Shown piece by piece: positions 8,621-16,672 of a stretch of 64,000 bases of DNA. A model generated the notes under the pieces. It worked only from the letters and a program-made list of their open reading frames with translations. It was not told where the DNA came from and did not search any database. Both the position numbers and the translations under genes were made by a program. Position 1 is the stretch's first letter, and each line of letters starts with the position of its first letter. Source of the DNA: Deltaproteobacteria bacterium (GTDB lineage Bacteria > Myxococcota_A > Polyangia > GCA-2747355 > JADLHG01); NCBI GenBank assembly GCA_020848905.1, contig JADLHG010000045.1, positions 413,421-477,420 on the forward strand. The letters are read 5' to 3'.

Positions 8621-9397
8621 ATGGACTACACCGAGATCCTCTACGCCGTGGAGCAGCGCGTGGCGCGGCTCACCCTGAATCGACCGGAGAAGCGAAACGC
8701 GCTCAGCCTCGCGACCGTGAGCGAGCTCTGTCACGCGCTCGAGCGGGCCAAGGGCGACGACGAGGTGCGGGTGGTGGTGCTGACGGGGGCCGGAAAGCTG
8801 TTTTCCGCCGGCGGAGACCTGGGGCAGATGAGCGCGGGAGGGGGGACGGCCGCCGCGGTGCCTCCGCGCTCGTACGTGGACCTGAACCTGGTGCTCGCAG
8901 AGCTCGGGAAGCCGACGATCGCGATGGTCAACGGCCACGCGCTCGCGGGAGGCCTGGGGCTCGTCGTGGGTTGTGACCTCGCCCTCGCGGCCGAGAGCGC
9001 GTGCTTCGGCACCCCGGAGATCAACGTCGGGCTGTGGCCCATGATGGTCATGGCCAACCTGCTTCGTACCGTGGGGCGCAAGGCCGCGCTGCGGCTTCTC
9101 CTGACCGGCGAGAAGATCAGCGCCGGCGAGGCGGTGCGCATCGGACTCATCAACGAGGCGGTGGCCGATGACGGGCTCGAGGCCCATACGATGGCGCTGG
9201 CGCAGGCGCTCGCGGCCAAGAGCCCCGCCGTGATGCGGCTCGGCCTCCACGCGCTGCGCGCCGCGGACGAGAAGCCCTTCGAGGAGGCGCTCCGCTATCT
9301 CGAGGGCCAGCTCGGCGCCGTGCTCTCGACCGAGGACGCACGCGAGGGCCTCTCCGCGTTCCTGCAGAAGCGAGCTCCGGTGTTCACCGGGCGCTAG
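8621..9397 (+). CDS. Enoyl-CoA hydratase/isomerase (crotonase) family protein
   Basis: A 258-residue crotonase-fold enzyme acting on acyl-CoA thioesters. LFSAGGDLGQM near residue 65 supplies one oxyanion-hole peptide, and the second oxyanion-hole region is VNGHALAGGLGLVVGCDLALA near 105-125. FGTPEINVGLWP retains the acid/base Glu equivalent to Glu164 of rat hydratase. The residue equivalent to Glu144 appears to be Gly (AGGLGL in place of GGCEL). It may therefore be an isomerase, decarboxylase or other crotonase activity rather than a classical hydratase. The ATG at 8621 is chosen over a longer open frame (8402) because it starts the conserved domain and follows GAGGAGCGCG. Confidence 0.88.
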   Translation: MDYTEILYAVEQRVARLTLNRPEKRNALSLATVSELCHALERAKGDDEVRVVVLTGAGKLFSAGGDLGQMSAGGGTAAAVPPRSYVDLNLVLAELGKPTIAMVNGHALAGGLGLVVGCDLALAAESACFGTPEINVGLWPMMVMANLLRTVGRKAALRLLLTGEKISAGEAVRIGLINEAVADDGLEAHTMALAQALAAKSPAVMRLGLHALRAADEKPFEEALRYLEGQLGAVLSTEDAREGLSAFLQKRAPVFTGR

Positions 9398-9492
9398 CGC
9401 TCCGCGGTGAGCGGGCTCCCTCTCGCGCCGCCGCACTTTGGGGCTTTCTCGACGACGTGGTAAGATGGGGCCCTTCGCAAGGGAGGAGCCGA

Positions 9493-10371
9493 ATGCGCAG
9501 CCGAATCGCCGCAGGAACGTGGTGTGCGGTGCTCCTGCTCCTCGGGGGGCCGTCGGTCGGCCACGCCGAGGAGAAGCAGGCCGACCTGGCCGAGGCCAAG
9601 CGGGCGTTCAAGGCCGGTCAGGCGATGTTGCAGCTGGATCGCTTCGCCGAGGCCATCGTCGAGTTTCGCAAGGCCTACGAGGTGACGAAGGACGGTCTAG
9701 TGATGGGGCAGGTAGCGCTGGCCTACGAGAAGGCTGGCGACTACGAGGCCGCGCTGAAGGCCATTCGGGTCTACCGCGAGGCGCTCCCCGACGCGGACAG
9801 GGCTTCGGTGGACGAGATGATTCAGCGCTTCGAGCGCATGATCAAAGAAGGGCGGTCGAAGCCTCTCGAGCTGCCGGGCGAGAAGCCCGCGGGTGAGGCC
9901 AAGGCGGCGGCCGGCCAGGGCAAGGCGAAGGGGGGCGGCGAGAAGGACAAGGCTCCCTCGGCGGGGCGCAAGCGGTTCTGGACCTGGATCACGGCCGGCC
10001 TGGCGGGCGCTCTCGCGGTGGGCGGCACGATCCTCGGCATCAGCGCCAAGTCCAAGTACGACGATCTCAAGGGACGCTGCTCCCCCTCGTGCCAGGACAC
10101 GGAGGTGGCCGGTGTGCGCAGCCGCGCCATCGCCGCCGATGTGATGTGGGGCCTCGCGGCAGGGGCCGCGGTAACGGCGACCGTGCTCTTCTTCCTCGAG
10201 GGCCGCAAGAAGTCCGCGGCCGACGACTCCCCGGCGAAGGACGACGCGGAGGAGAAGGAAGACAAGAACGACAAGCCGGAGAAGGAGGAGGAGGAGGTCA
10301 GTCAGCGCTTCCGCCTGGCGCCGATGGTGGGTGGTGGGACGTATGGGCTCGGGGCCGAGATTCGGTACTAG
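9493..10371 (+). CDS. Secreted or membrane TPR protein (hypothetical)
   Basis: A 292-residue protein with a signal sequence (RIAAGTWCAVLLLLGGPSVGHAE) and two to three tetratricopeptide-like helices (AKRAFKAGQAMLQLDRFAEAIVEFRKAYEV, then LAYEKAGDYEAALKAIRVYREAL). A Lys/Gly/Ala-rich linker follows. Two hydrophobic segments (FWTWITAGLAGALAVGGTILGI and VMWGLAAGAAVTATVLFFLEG) flank a short CSPSC-containing loop. An acidic Lys/Glu stretch precedes the C-terminus. GGAGGAG lies just before the ATG. TPR proteins of this layout are common in myxobacteria, but the role is unknown. The repeat lipoprotein gene begins two bases after its stop. Confidence 0.8.
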   Translation: MRSRIAAGTWCAVLLLLGGPSVGHAEEKQADLAEAKRAFKAGQAMLQLDRFAEAIVEFRKAYEVTKDGLVMGQVALAYEKAGDYEAALKAIRVYREALPDADRASVDEMIQRFERMIKEGRSKPLELPGEKPAGEAKAAAGQGKAKGGGEKDKAPSAGRKRFWTWITAGLAGALAVGGTILGISAKSKYDDLKGRCSPSCQDTEVAGVRSRAIAADVMWGLAAGAAVTATVLFFLEGRKKSAADDSPAKDDAEEKEDKNDKPEKEEEEVSQRFRLAPMVGGGTYGLGAEIRY

Positions 10372-10373
10372 AG

Positions 10374-10928
10374 ATGGTCCCGTTTAGAGGGGTACTACTC
10401 TTCGTGGCCCTGAGTTCGGGGTGCTCGGCCCTCCTCGACACCGAATCTCTGAACAAGGGCGGTGGAGACGCCGGCGCTCGGGACGCCGCGACCGACGGGC
10501 GCGTGGGGGATGCTCCGGTGGACCAGGGCCCGAAGGAACTCGGCTCGGGCGATGGAGCGCTGCCCGACGGGGCGATCGGTGACGGACCTCGGGGCGACGG
10601 TCCCGTGGCCGACGGACCGAGGCGCGACGGGCGGATACCGGATGCACAGATAGCGGACGCGCGGCGGCCGGATGCACGAATGCCGGACGCGCGGATACCG
10701 GACGCACGGATACCGGACGCACGGATACCGGACGCCCGGATACCGGACGCACGGATACCGGACGCACGGATACCGGATCAGCGCGTTCCCGACGCACGGA
10801 TTCCGGACCAACGCCCGCCCGACGCGCCGGTCCCCGACAGCCGTCCCCCGGACCAGGCGCTCCCGGATGCGCGTGTGCCCGACGCCGCGGTGACCGTCGA
10901 CGCGGCGATCGCGGGCACCGCCGGATAG
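10374..10928 (+). CDS. Lipoprotein with IPDAR pentapeptide repeats
   Basis: A 184-residue predicted lipoprotein. The signal peptide ends in a lipobox (LSSGC, Cys near residue 17), and LDTESL follows. From about residue 85 the protein is almost entirely tandem pentapeptides of the type (I/V/M/R/P)PDAR or PDQR, encoded by a 15-base repeat. No domain follows the repeat, so it looks like an extended surface stalk or spacer without a visible globular head. It follows the TPR gene with a two-base gap and probably shares its mRNA. The function is unknown. Confidence 0.7.
   Translation: MVPFRGVLLFVALSSGCSALLDTESLNKGGGDAGARDAATDGRVGDAPVDQGPKELGSGDGALPDGAIGDGPRGDGPVADGPRRDGRIPDAQIADARRPDARMPDARIPDARIPDARIPDARIPDARIPDARIPDQRVPDARIPDQRPPDAPVPDSRPPDQALPDARVPDAAVTVDAAIAGTAG
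10630..10890 (+). repeat. 15-bp tandem repeat array encoding (IPDAR)n
   Basis: The core unit ataccggacgcacgg recurs head to tail. It is nearly perfect between about 10690 and 10785 and degenerates on both sides. It keeps the reading frame throughout and codes for IPDAR-type pentapeptides in the lipoprotein, so it is a coding minisatellite. Confidence 0.9.
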
Positions 10929-10996
10929 AACGACTCCCCACACCCACCCTCTCCGCGCCTAGACGGCCGCCCTCCTTTATGGGATGAGAGAGGCCC

Positions 10997-12442
10997 GTGC
11001 GACTCCCCTACGAGCTCTTCCTCGGTTGGCGCTACCTCTATCGCGGGCGAGGGGGGCGCGTGGGGTGGCTCGACTTCTTCCTCGTGCTCTTCTTCGCCCT
11101 GGCCTTCTTCGGGCTGCTGGGCCCCTCGGGACTGCTCTTCACCTCACCGCGGGCCTTCTGGGCCATCGCGCTCCTCGTGACGGGGATCGCGATCGCGGCG
11201 CGGCTGCTGCTGGCGCTCTTCAACACCTTCACCGCCATCTCCGTGCTTGGCATCGCGATCGGCGTGGCCAAGCTCCTCTGGGTGCTCTCCGTGACGAGCG
11301 GCTTCCAGGATGAGTTCCGGCAGAAGGTGCTCGGGGTCAACGCGCACATCCTGATTCTCAAGTACGGCATCGACTTCTCCGAGTATCGCCGCGTGATCCG
11401 AACGGCCGAGGGGACGCCCGGTGTGGCGGCCGCCGCTCCCTTCCTCTTCAACGAGATGATGGTCGCCCGCGGGAACCGCCTCTCGGGGGTGCTGGTCAAG
11501 GGTGTGGACCCTCAGCTCGTCGGTCGCGTGCTCGACCTCCCGCGACACATCGACCAGCCGAAACGCGTCGCGGGTGGCGACCTCTCGGCGCTCCTCACCC
11601 CCTCGACGGACGACCGAGGGCGGACCTTGCCCCAGCTCCCGGGCATCGTGATCGGTCGCGAGCTGGCGGCGAAGCTCGACGCCAAGGTCGGCGACGTGCT
11701 GCGCCTCATCTCGCCGCTCTCGGGGCTGGACACGTCGAGCTGGTCGGCAGACACCGAGTTGCCCCGCTCGCGCGATTTTCGCGTGGCGGCGATCTTCTAT
11801 TCGGGGTTCGACGAGTACGACCGGCGCCTCGTGTACCTGCACATGCGCGAGGTGCAGTCCTTCTTCGACCAGGGGGACGTCGTCACGGGGGTGGAGCTCA
11901 AGATCCACGACGTGCAGCGCGCGCGGCCGCTGGCGCGCCAGCTCGCCCGCGCCCTGGGCGGCAGCCCCTATCGCACAGTGGACTGGAGCGAGCTGAACCA
12001 GAACCTCTTCACCGCGCTCGGCATCCAGAAGCTCTTCCTGGAGATCGTGATCGGCTTCATCGTGGTCGTCGCCGCGTTCAACGTGCTGGCGGCGCTCGCC
12101 ATGCTGGTCATTCGCAAGACGCGCGAGATCGCCATCCTGAAATCCATGGGGCTGTCGTCGGCCGGGATCGCACGCATCTTCGTCGCTGCTGGGCTCGTGG
12201 TGTGGGTGGCCGGGACCAGCCTGGGCCTCGCCTGGGGCTACCTCGGGGGCCTCGCGCTCCGTCGCTACGGTTTCCCGCTGGACCCCAAGGTCTATCTCAT
12301 CAACGAGCTGCCCGTCCGCATGAACCCGATGGAGTTCGTGGTCACGGCCGCCTTCGCGCTCGGAGTGTGCTTGCTCGCCACGCTCTACCCCGCCGTGCGG
12401 GCCGCGCGGCTAAACCCCGTCGAAGGGCTGCGCTATCAGTAG
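10997..12442 (+). CDS. LolC/LolE-like lipoprotein-releasing ABC transporter permease
   Basis: An inner-membrane permease of the FtsX/LolCE type, which with the ATPase LolD moves lipoproteins from the inner membrane to LolA. It has 481 residues. The N-terminus holds two hydrophobic segments before the standard first helix, a longer N-terminus than the usual LolC of about 400 residues. The first standard helix ends in LLWVLSVTSGFQDEFRQKVLGVNAHI, a strong LolC/E signature. A periplasmic domain spans about 110-340. The FtsX domain with three helices follows and includes VAAFNVLAALAMLVIRKTREIAILKSMGLSS. The start is GTG. No lolD lies beside it. Its last seven bases overlap the converging FHA-GAF gene. 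Confidence 0.88.
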   Translation: MRLPYELFLGWRYLYRGRGGRVGWLDFFLVLFFALAFFGLLGPSGLLFTSPRAFWAIALLVTGIAIAARLLLALFNTFTAISVLGIAIGVAKLLWVLSVTSGFQDEFRQKVLGVNAHILILKYGIDFSEYRRVIRTAEGTPGVAAAAPFLFNEMMVARGNRLSGVLVKGVDPQLVGRVLDLPRHIDQPKRVAGGDLSALLTPSTDDRGRTLPQLPGIVIGRELAAKLDAKVGDVLRLISPLSGLDTSSWSADTELPRSRDFRVAAIFYSGFDEYDRRLVYLHMREVQSFFDQGDVVTGVELKIHDVQRARPLARQLARALGGSPYRTVDWSELNQNLFTALGIQKLFLEIVIGFIVVVAAFNVLAALAMLVIRKTREIAILKSMGLSSAGIARIFVAAGLVVWVAGTSLGLAWGYLGGLALRRYGFPLDPKVYLINELPVRMNPMEFVVTAAFALGVCLLATLYPAVRAARLNPVEGLRYQ

Positions 12443-13680
12443 TCGCGCGCCTTGCGTGGCGCGAGGACCGGTGCGGCGCCGTGGGCTGCACGGGGAAGCT
12501 CCGAGCGCATGCCGATGCGCGTGGCCTCGCGGGTTCCCCAGCAGTCGTAGCGTTCCAGGTCGGCTCTGAGGCGGTCGGCCTCCGCGATCAGCAGTCGCGC
12601 GATGGGCTGATCGCCGTGCTCGTGTTCGAGGTCGTTCGCGATCAGCTCGAGCCGGTTCAGGTGACTGCGGAGGTCGGCGGCCATCGCCGCGACGTCGGTC
12701 TCCGACAAGCCACGTCCGTCCCCATCGGGCGCGGGAGCTCGCTCGGCCTCCGCCGGCTCCTGCATGGGGCGGCGCCGCAGGAGCTCGATCGTTACGAGCT
12801 GGGCCGCCGCCTGGCAGAACCTCCCGTCGTCGAGCGTGAAGGCGCCGGGCGTTCCATGGTTCTCGGCGTAGAGCGCACCCAGGCAGCTCGCGGGTCCATG
12901 CAGGCCCACGCACAGCGCTGAACGCGCGCTGGGGAGCTCGGCGCCGGATCGGTCGCGAAAGCGCTCGTCGAAGCTGGTGTCGTAGGCCAGCACGGGCTGG
13001 CGGAGCTGCGCCGCCTGCTCGAGCAGGGTGGCCAGCGGGGCGGTCGGGCGGCCGTCCGCGTGCGAGGGGGGCGGTAGCTCGGCCACGAGGTGCAGCTGAG
13101 AGGCGTCGTCGGCGAGCAGCGCGACGAGCCGCTCGGCGTTGAGGACGCGCTGGAGCGTGCCGAGCACCGTCTCGAGCACCGCCGTCTCATCCGGCGCGTC
13201 CTCGAGCGCCAGGCCCAGGTCCACGAGCGCCTCGAGGTACGGCCGGTTCTGGCGCGTGGCGGCGGTGTCGGTCAGGGCCAGCTCCACGAGCGAGCTTGCC
13301 GCGGCCTCGAGGGGCGGGGGGGGCGGCGCGTAGGCGCTGGACGGCTGGAGCACGCCGCTGCGAGCCGAAACGACGAGCACGACGTCGTGTCCGAGCGAGA
13401 CGAGGTCGCCCTGCCTGAGGGCCGTCGGTTGGTCGATGCGTACCGAATTGACGAAGGTCCCGTGCCCCGAGCCCAGGTCCTTCACGTGGGGAATGCCGTC
13501 TTGCAGCCAAAGGGCCGCGTGGTGCCGCGAGACGGTGGGCACGCCGAAGACGAGGTCGGCGTCCTCGGCTCGGCCCACGACCAGCTCCTGGGGCGAGAGC
13601 TCCACCGTTCGAGCGTCGGCGGCGCCATGCGCGCCAGACACTTCCGTGAGGCAGTACCCGGGGGCTCGTGTGGAAGACAT
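12436..13680 (-). CDS. FHA-GAF domain signalling protein
   Basis: A 414-residue cytosolic protein. Residues 28-105 form an FHA phosphothreonine-binding domain with the conserved GR (VVGRAEDADLVF), SRHHAAL and GSGHGTFVNSVRI motifs. A Pro-rich linker leads to a GAF domain near 145-300 (LEALVDLGLALEDAPDETAVLETVL; later LGALYAENHG). The C-terminal part is helical and looks like a dimerisation segment (DVAAMAADLRSHLNRLELIANDLE). No kinase, cyclase or DNA-binding output domain is present, so it probably acts as an adaptor reading phosphorylation state and a small ligand. Ser/Thr kinases are its usual partners, and none is adjacent. Confidence 0.85.
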   Translation of the reverse strand: MSSTRAPGYCLTEVSGAHGAADARTVELSPQELVVGRAEDADLVFGVPTVSRHHAALWLQDGIPHVKDLGSGHGTFVNSVRIDQPTALRQGDLVSLGHDVVLVVSARSGVLQPSSAYAPPPPPLEAAASSLVELALTDTAATRQNRPYLEALVDLGLALEDAPDETAVLETVLGTLQRVLNAERLVALLADDASQLHLVAELPPPSHADGRPTAPLATLLEQAAQLRQPVLAYDTSFDERFRDRSGAELPSARSALCVGLHGPASCLGALYAENHGTPGAFTLDDGRFCQAAAQLVTIELLRRRPMQEPAEAERAPAPDGDGRGLSETDVAAMAADLRSHLNRLELIANDLEHEHGDQPIARLLIAEADRLRADLERYDCWGTREATRIGMRSELPRAAHGAAPVLAPRKARDY

Positions 13681-13767
13681 GGGCGGGCTAGTCTAGCGCA
13701 CCCGCGTCCCACGTGGCCACGGTCAGGAGCGCCCCCGCGGGCCGGCCCGGTCCCGCCCACGCGACAC

Positions 13768-13795
13768 TTGACAGCCGCACCCCCCCTGCTATACG
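13768..13795 (+). promoter_or_regulatory. Sigma-70-type promoter of tRNA-Gly
   Basis: A consensus TTGACA (13768-13773) and TATACG (13790-13795) are spaced 16 bases apart and lie 26 bases before the mature tRNA. This is one of the closest sigma-70 matches I saw in the window, as expected for a stable RNA gene. Confidence 0.7.
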
Positions 13796-13821
13796 ACATC
13801 TTCGCTGAGCCGCTGTACTCT

Positions 13822-13896
<75 letters not shown>

Positions 13897-13920
13897 CGTA
13901 GCGTTTCCACCGGCGCCCGG

Positions 13921-16629
13921 CTGGCCCTTGCGGCCGTCCGGGCGCTCGCGTTGGGGGCGCTCTGCCTCGCCGCGTGCGGCGAGACCCCTCCCTCGGACGT
14001 CATCGACGCCGAGCTGTTTCCCACCACGGTGCTCCTCGGTGAGGACGCGCTCGCGAGCCTTCGGGCGAGCGAGGCCGACGGGACGCTGCGCTTTCGCGGG
14101 ACCCCGGCGGCCCTCGCGGGGGTAGCAGATGGACGGGTGCTCGTGGGCGGGGTCTCGGAGCAGAGCCCGGCGGGCCTGCTCCGCTACGTCCTCTCGGTCG
14201 AGCAGGACGCCGAGGGCATGGTGCTTCGCACCACCGAGGCACCTATTCAGCTCGCCTTTCGCAAGCTCCACGTGAGCTTCGCGCGCCAGGTGGGCGGTCC
14301 GGAGGCGCCCGTCACCTTCACGGCCGATCCGGCTGGCCCTGCCGACGGCATCGGCCGCCGCCGCGCCGCGCTCTCCGAGACGATCAAGGGGCACTTCTGG
14401 CCCGCGCTCCCCTTCAAGGAATTCGTCTTCAATGGCGACGAGGATCCGAAGACGCCGCTCGACCAGGTGATGGTCACGGGCCAGCTTTCGGGCGGGCTCG
14501 ACTACACCTTCACCCTGGACGTGGACTGGGGGAACGTCTTCGGCCTCCCCGAGGCGGTTCAGGAATGCGTGAAGAAGGTGGCCAAGCTCAAGCTCAGCCT
14601 CGACTGCTCGCTGATGAACCTCCTGCCGGAAGCCAAGGTGGGGATGAGCGTCACGCTCGGGGCCAAGGGGCACCTCGGCCTCGAGGGCGTGGCCTTTCTC
14701 GGCTACGAGCGGGAGATCACGATCGCGAAGTCGAAGCTGCCCCAAGTAGTGCTTGGGCCGCTCGTGCTCTTCCCCGAGGTGGAGGTCGTCGCGCAGATCA
14801 CGGGGGCGGCCTCGAGCCAGTTCAAGGTGGGGCTGGATGCCGAGATCGCCACGACGGCCAAGGTCTCCTACTCGAACAAGAGCGGCGGGAGTCTGACGCC
14901 GCCCTCGATCGAGAAGAGCTTCAGCGCCCCGTCGGTCGAGGCGGCGCTCGGTGCGAAGGCCAAGCTCCGTCTCGGCCCGCGGCTGACCGTCACGCTCTAC
15001 AGCGTGGCGGGCATCTACGCCGGGCTCTACGCCGCGGCCGAGCTCGCCGCCGACCAGACGAAGACGCCCTGCTGGCAGCTCGACGGGGGCGTCGAGGGCG
15101 AGGTGGGCTTTCTGATCCGGAGCCCAGAGCTTTCGCCGCTCCTCGGCCACGTCACGCTGGCCAAGTTCGGCAAGAGCTTCGGCGTGGCCAAGGCGACCGT
15201 GGCGCAGGGCACCTGCAAGACCCCGCCCTCGAGCGGACCCACGCCTACCGGTGGGGCTCCGGACAACGTGGCCTTCGCCAACCCGACCTTCACGCCGTGG
15301 GCCGCTGCGTACCCGGACACGGTGGATGGCTTTCCCTACGAATGGCCGGGAGCGCAGGTCGAATGGGCGCAGCTCACGCCGACGGTGGACGGGCGCTTTC
15401 TGCTGAGCGGGTCGGACGCGAAGGTCTTGCTGAAGCTCGCTCCCGACGGCGAGGTGGTCTGGGCGCGACGGTACGTGGCGGACGTCCCCTTCTGGCGCGA
15501 TCTCCTGATCCCCGACCTTCTGCCCGGACGGGTGGTGACCGCGGCCGACGGCGGCCTCTTCGTGGTGGCCCACCCCTATGCGGTGCTCAAGCTGGATGCG
15601 GCGGGAAAGCTCGCGTGGGCTCGGCGCTTCGACGTGCTCTACCGCGAGACCTGGCTACGCTTCACCGACGCGATCACCGACGGAGCGGGCGGGCTCTACG
15701 TCCTCGGGACCCACGGCACGGACTACGTGAACCCGCTCGATACGGTGACCGGGTGGCTCCTGCGGCTGGACGGGAACGGCAAGCTCCTCTGGTCGCGCCA
15801 GCTCCGCTCCGCGCAGGGCGGGGAGATCCCTCGCCGGCTCGTCGGCCTGGGTGACGAGGTGGTGGTCGTCGGGGATCAGTGGATCTCGCAGGGGGCGAAG
15901 TGGCGGGGCCACGTCGCGCGCTTCGGCTCCGACGGGACGCTGCGCTGGGGCACCGAGCTCGTGGTCGACGACTGCGCGGGTGGCAGCGAGAAGGGGCTGA
16001 ACCTGACGACGGCCCTGCGGAGTCGCGACGGAGACCTGATCCTCGGTGGCGGGGTCTTCCACGCCGGCAACCAGGCGATCGTCCTGAAGGTCAAGCCCGA
16101 CGGCGCGCTCGCCTGGTCGAGCACCGCGGCGAGCGCCGACTCCGCGGAGCTCGGCCCCGTGCTCCTCGATCTCGTGGAGCTCCCGACGAGCGGCTACCTC
16201 GCCGCCGGGCAGTACTCGGGCAAGGCCACGCGCCAGGACCTCTGGCTCGCCGGCCTCGACGCGGTCGGCAAGGTGGCGTGGGCCCGGGCCTACGGCGGGG
16301 CGCAGAACGCGACCGACGCCTTGCGCACGAGCGACAGCTATCCGGCGCTCCACCTGACGAAGGACGGCGGGGCGATCGTCGGAGCGTACAGCGAGGCCTT
16401 GATCGGTCTCGACACGCTCTGGGCCATGAAGGTTCCGGCGAAGGACGGCACGCTGGCCTTCAACGCCTCCACCTCGGCCTCCGTGCGGGAGCTTCCCCTC
16501 GTTCCCGGAAAGGCCTGTCTCACGGCCTCGGCGTGGCAGCCGCTCCTCGGCTCGCTCGACCAGCCCTGGATCCCGCTCGCGGTGAAGGTGCTCCCCGCCC
16601 AGGTCAAGACCGCGCGCATCGCCCCCTGA
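13921..16629 (+). CDS. Large lipoprotein with C-terminal beta-propeller-like repeats
   Basis: About 902 residues, exported and probably lipidated (LALAAVRALALGALCLAAC, lipobox Cys near residue 19). The N-terminal 420 residues have no recognised family. They are beta-rich and end in a Pro/Thr/Gly linker after CKTPP. The C-terminal half carries repeated blades of the type KLAPDGEVVWARRY, KLDAAGKLAWARRF, RLDGNGKLLWSRQL and KVKPDGALAWSS, typical of PQQ-like or delta-60 propeller repeats. The start is unclear: no ATG or GTG exists in frame after the tRNA. The frame runs back to a TTG (13852) inside the tRNA anticodon arm. CTG at 13921 would give a normal lipoprotein signal peptide and is used here as a working choice. 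Confidence 0.75.
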   Translation: MALAAVRALALGALCLAACGETPPSDVIDAELFPTTVLLGEDALASLRASEADGTLRFRGTPAALAGVADGRVLVGGVSEQSPAGLLRYVLSVEQDAEGMVLRTTEAPIQLAFRKLHVSFARQVGGPEAPVTFTADPAGPADGIGRRRAALSETIKGHFWPALPFKEFVFNGDEDPKTPLDQVMVTGQLSGGLDYTFTLDVDWGNVFGLPEAVQECVKKVAKLKLSLDCSLMNLLPEAKVGMSVTLGAKGHLGLEGVAFLGYEREITIAKSKLPQVVLGPLVLFPEVEVVAQITGAASSQFKVGLDAEIATTAKVSYSNKSGGSLTPPSIEKSFSAPSVEAALGAKAKLRLGPRLTVTLYSVAGIYAGLYAAAELAADQTKTPCWQLDGGVEGEVGFLIRSPELSPLLGHVTLAKFGKSFGVAKATVAQGTCKTPPSSGPTPTGGAPDNVAFANPTFTPWAAAYPDTVDGFPYEWPGAQVEWAQLTPTVDGRFLLSGSDAKVLLKLAPDGEVVWARRYVADVPFWRDLLIPDLLPGRVVTAADGGLFVVAHPYAVLKLDAAGKLAWARRFDVLYRETWLRFTDAITDGAGGLYVLGTHGTDYVNPLDTVTGWLLRLDGNGKLLWSRQLRSAQGGEIPRRLVGLGDEVVVVGDQWISQGAKWRGHVARFGSDGTLRWGTELVVDDCAGGSEKGLNLTTALRSRDGDLILGGGVFHAGNQAIVLKVKPDGALAWSSTAASADSAELGPVLLDLVELPTSGYLAAGQYSGKATRQDLWLAGLDAVGKVAWARAYGGAQNATDALRTSDSYPALHLTKDGGAIVGAYSEALIGLDTLWAMKVPAKDGTLAFNASTSASVRELPLVPGKACLTASAWQPLLGSLDQPWIPLAVKVLPAQVKTARIAP

Positions 16630-16672
16630 CGGGGCCCGCGCGCCGTCCTCCTTCCTGCACCTCGAAGCGCGC

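Noticed and set aside
10105..10125. GTGTGCGCAG match considered as another WYL-regulon site
   Set aside because: It lies inside a coding region, lacks the right arm at the proper spacing and has no -10-like hexamer after it.
10630..10890. Repeat array considered as a CRISPR
   Set aside because: Units are 15 bases, contiguous without spacers, and keep a reading frame coding for IPDAR pentapeptides.
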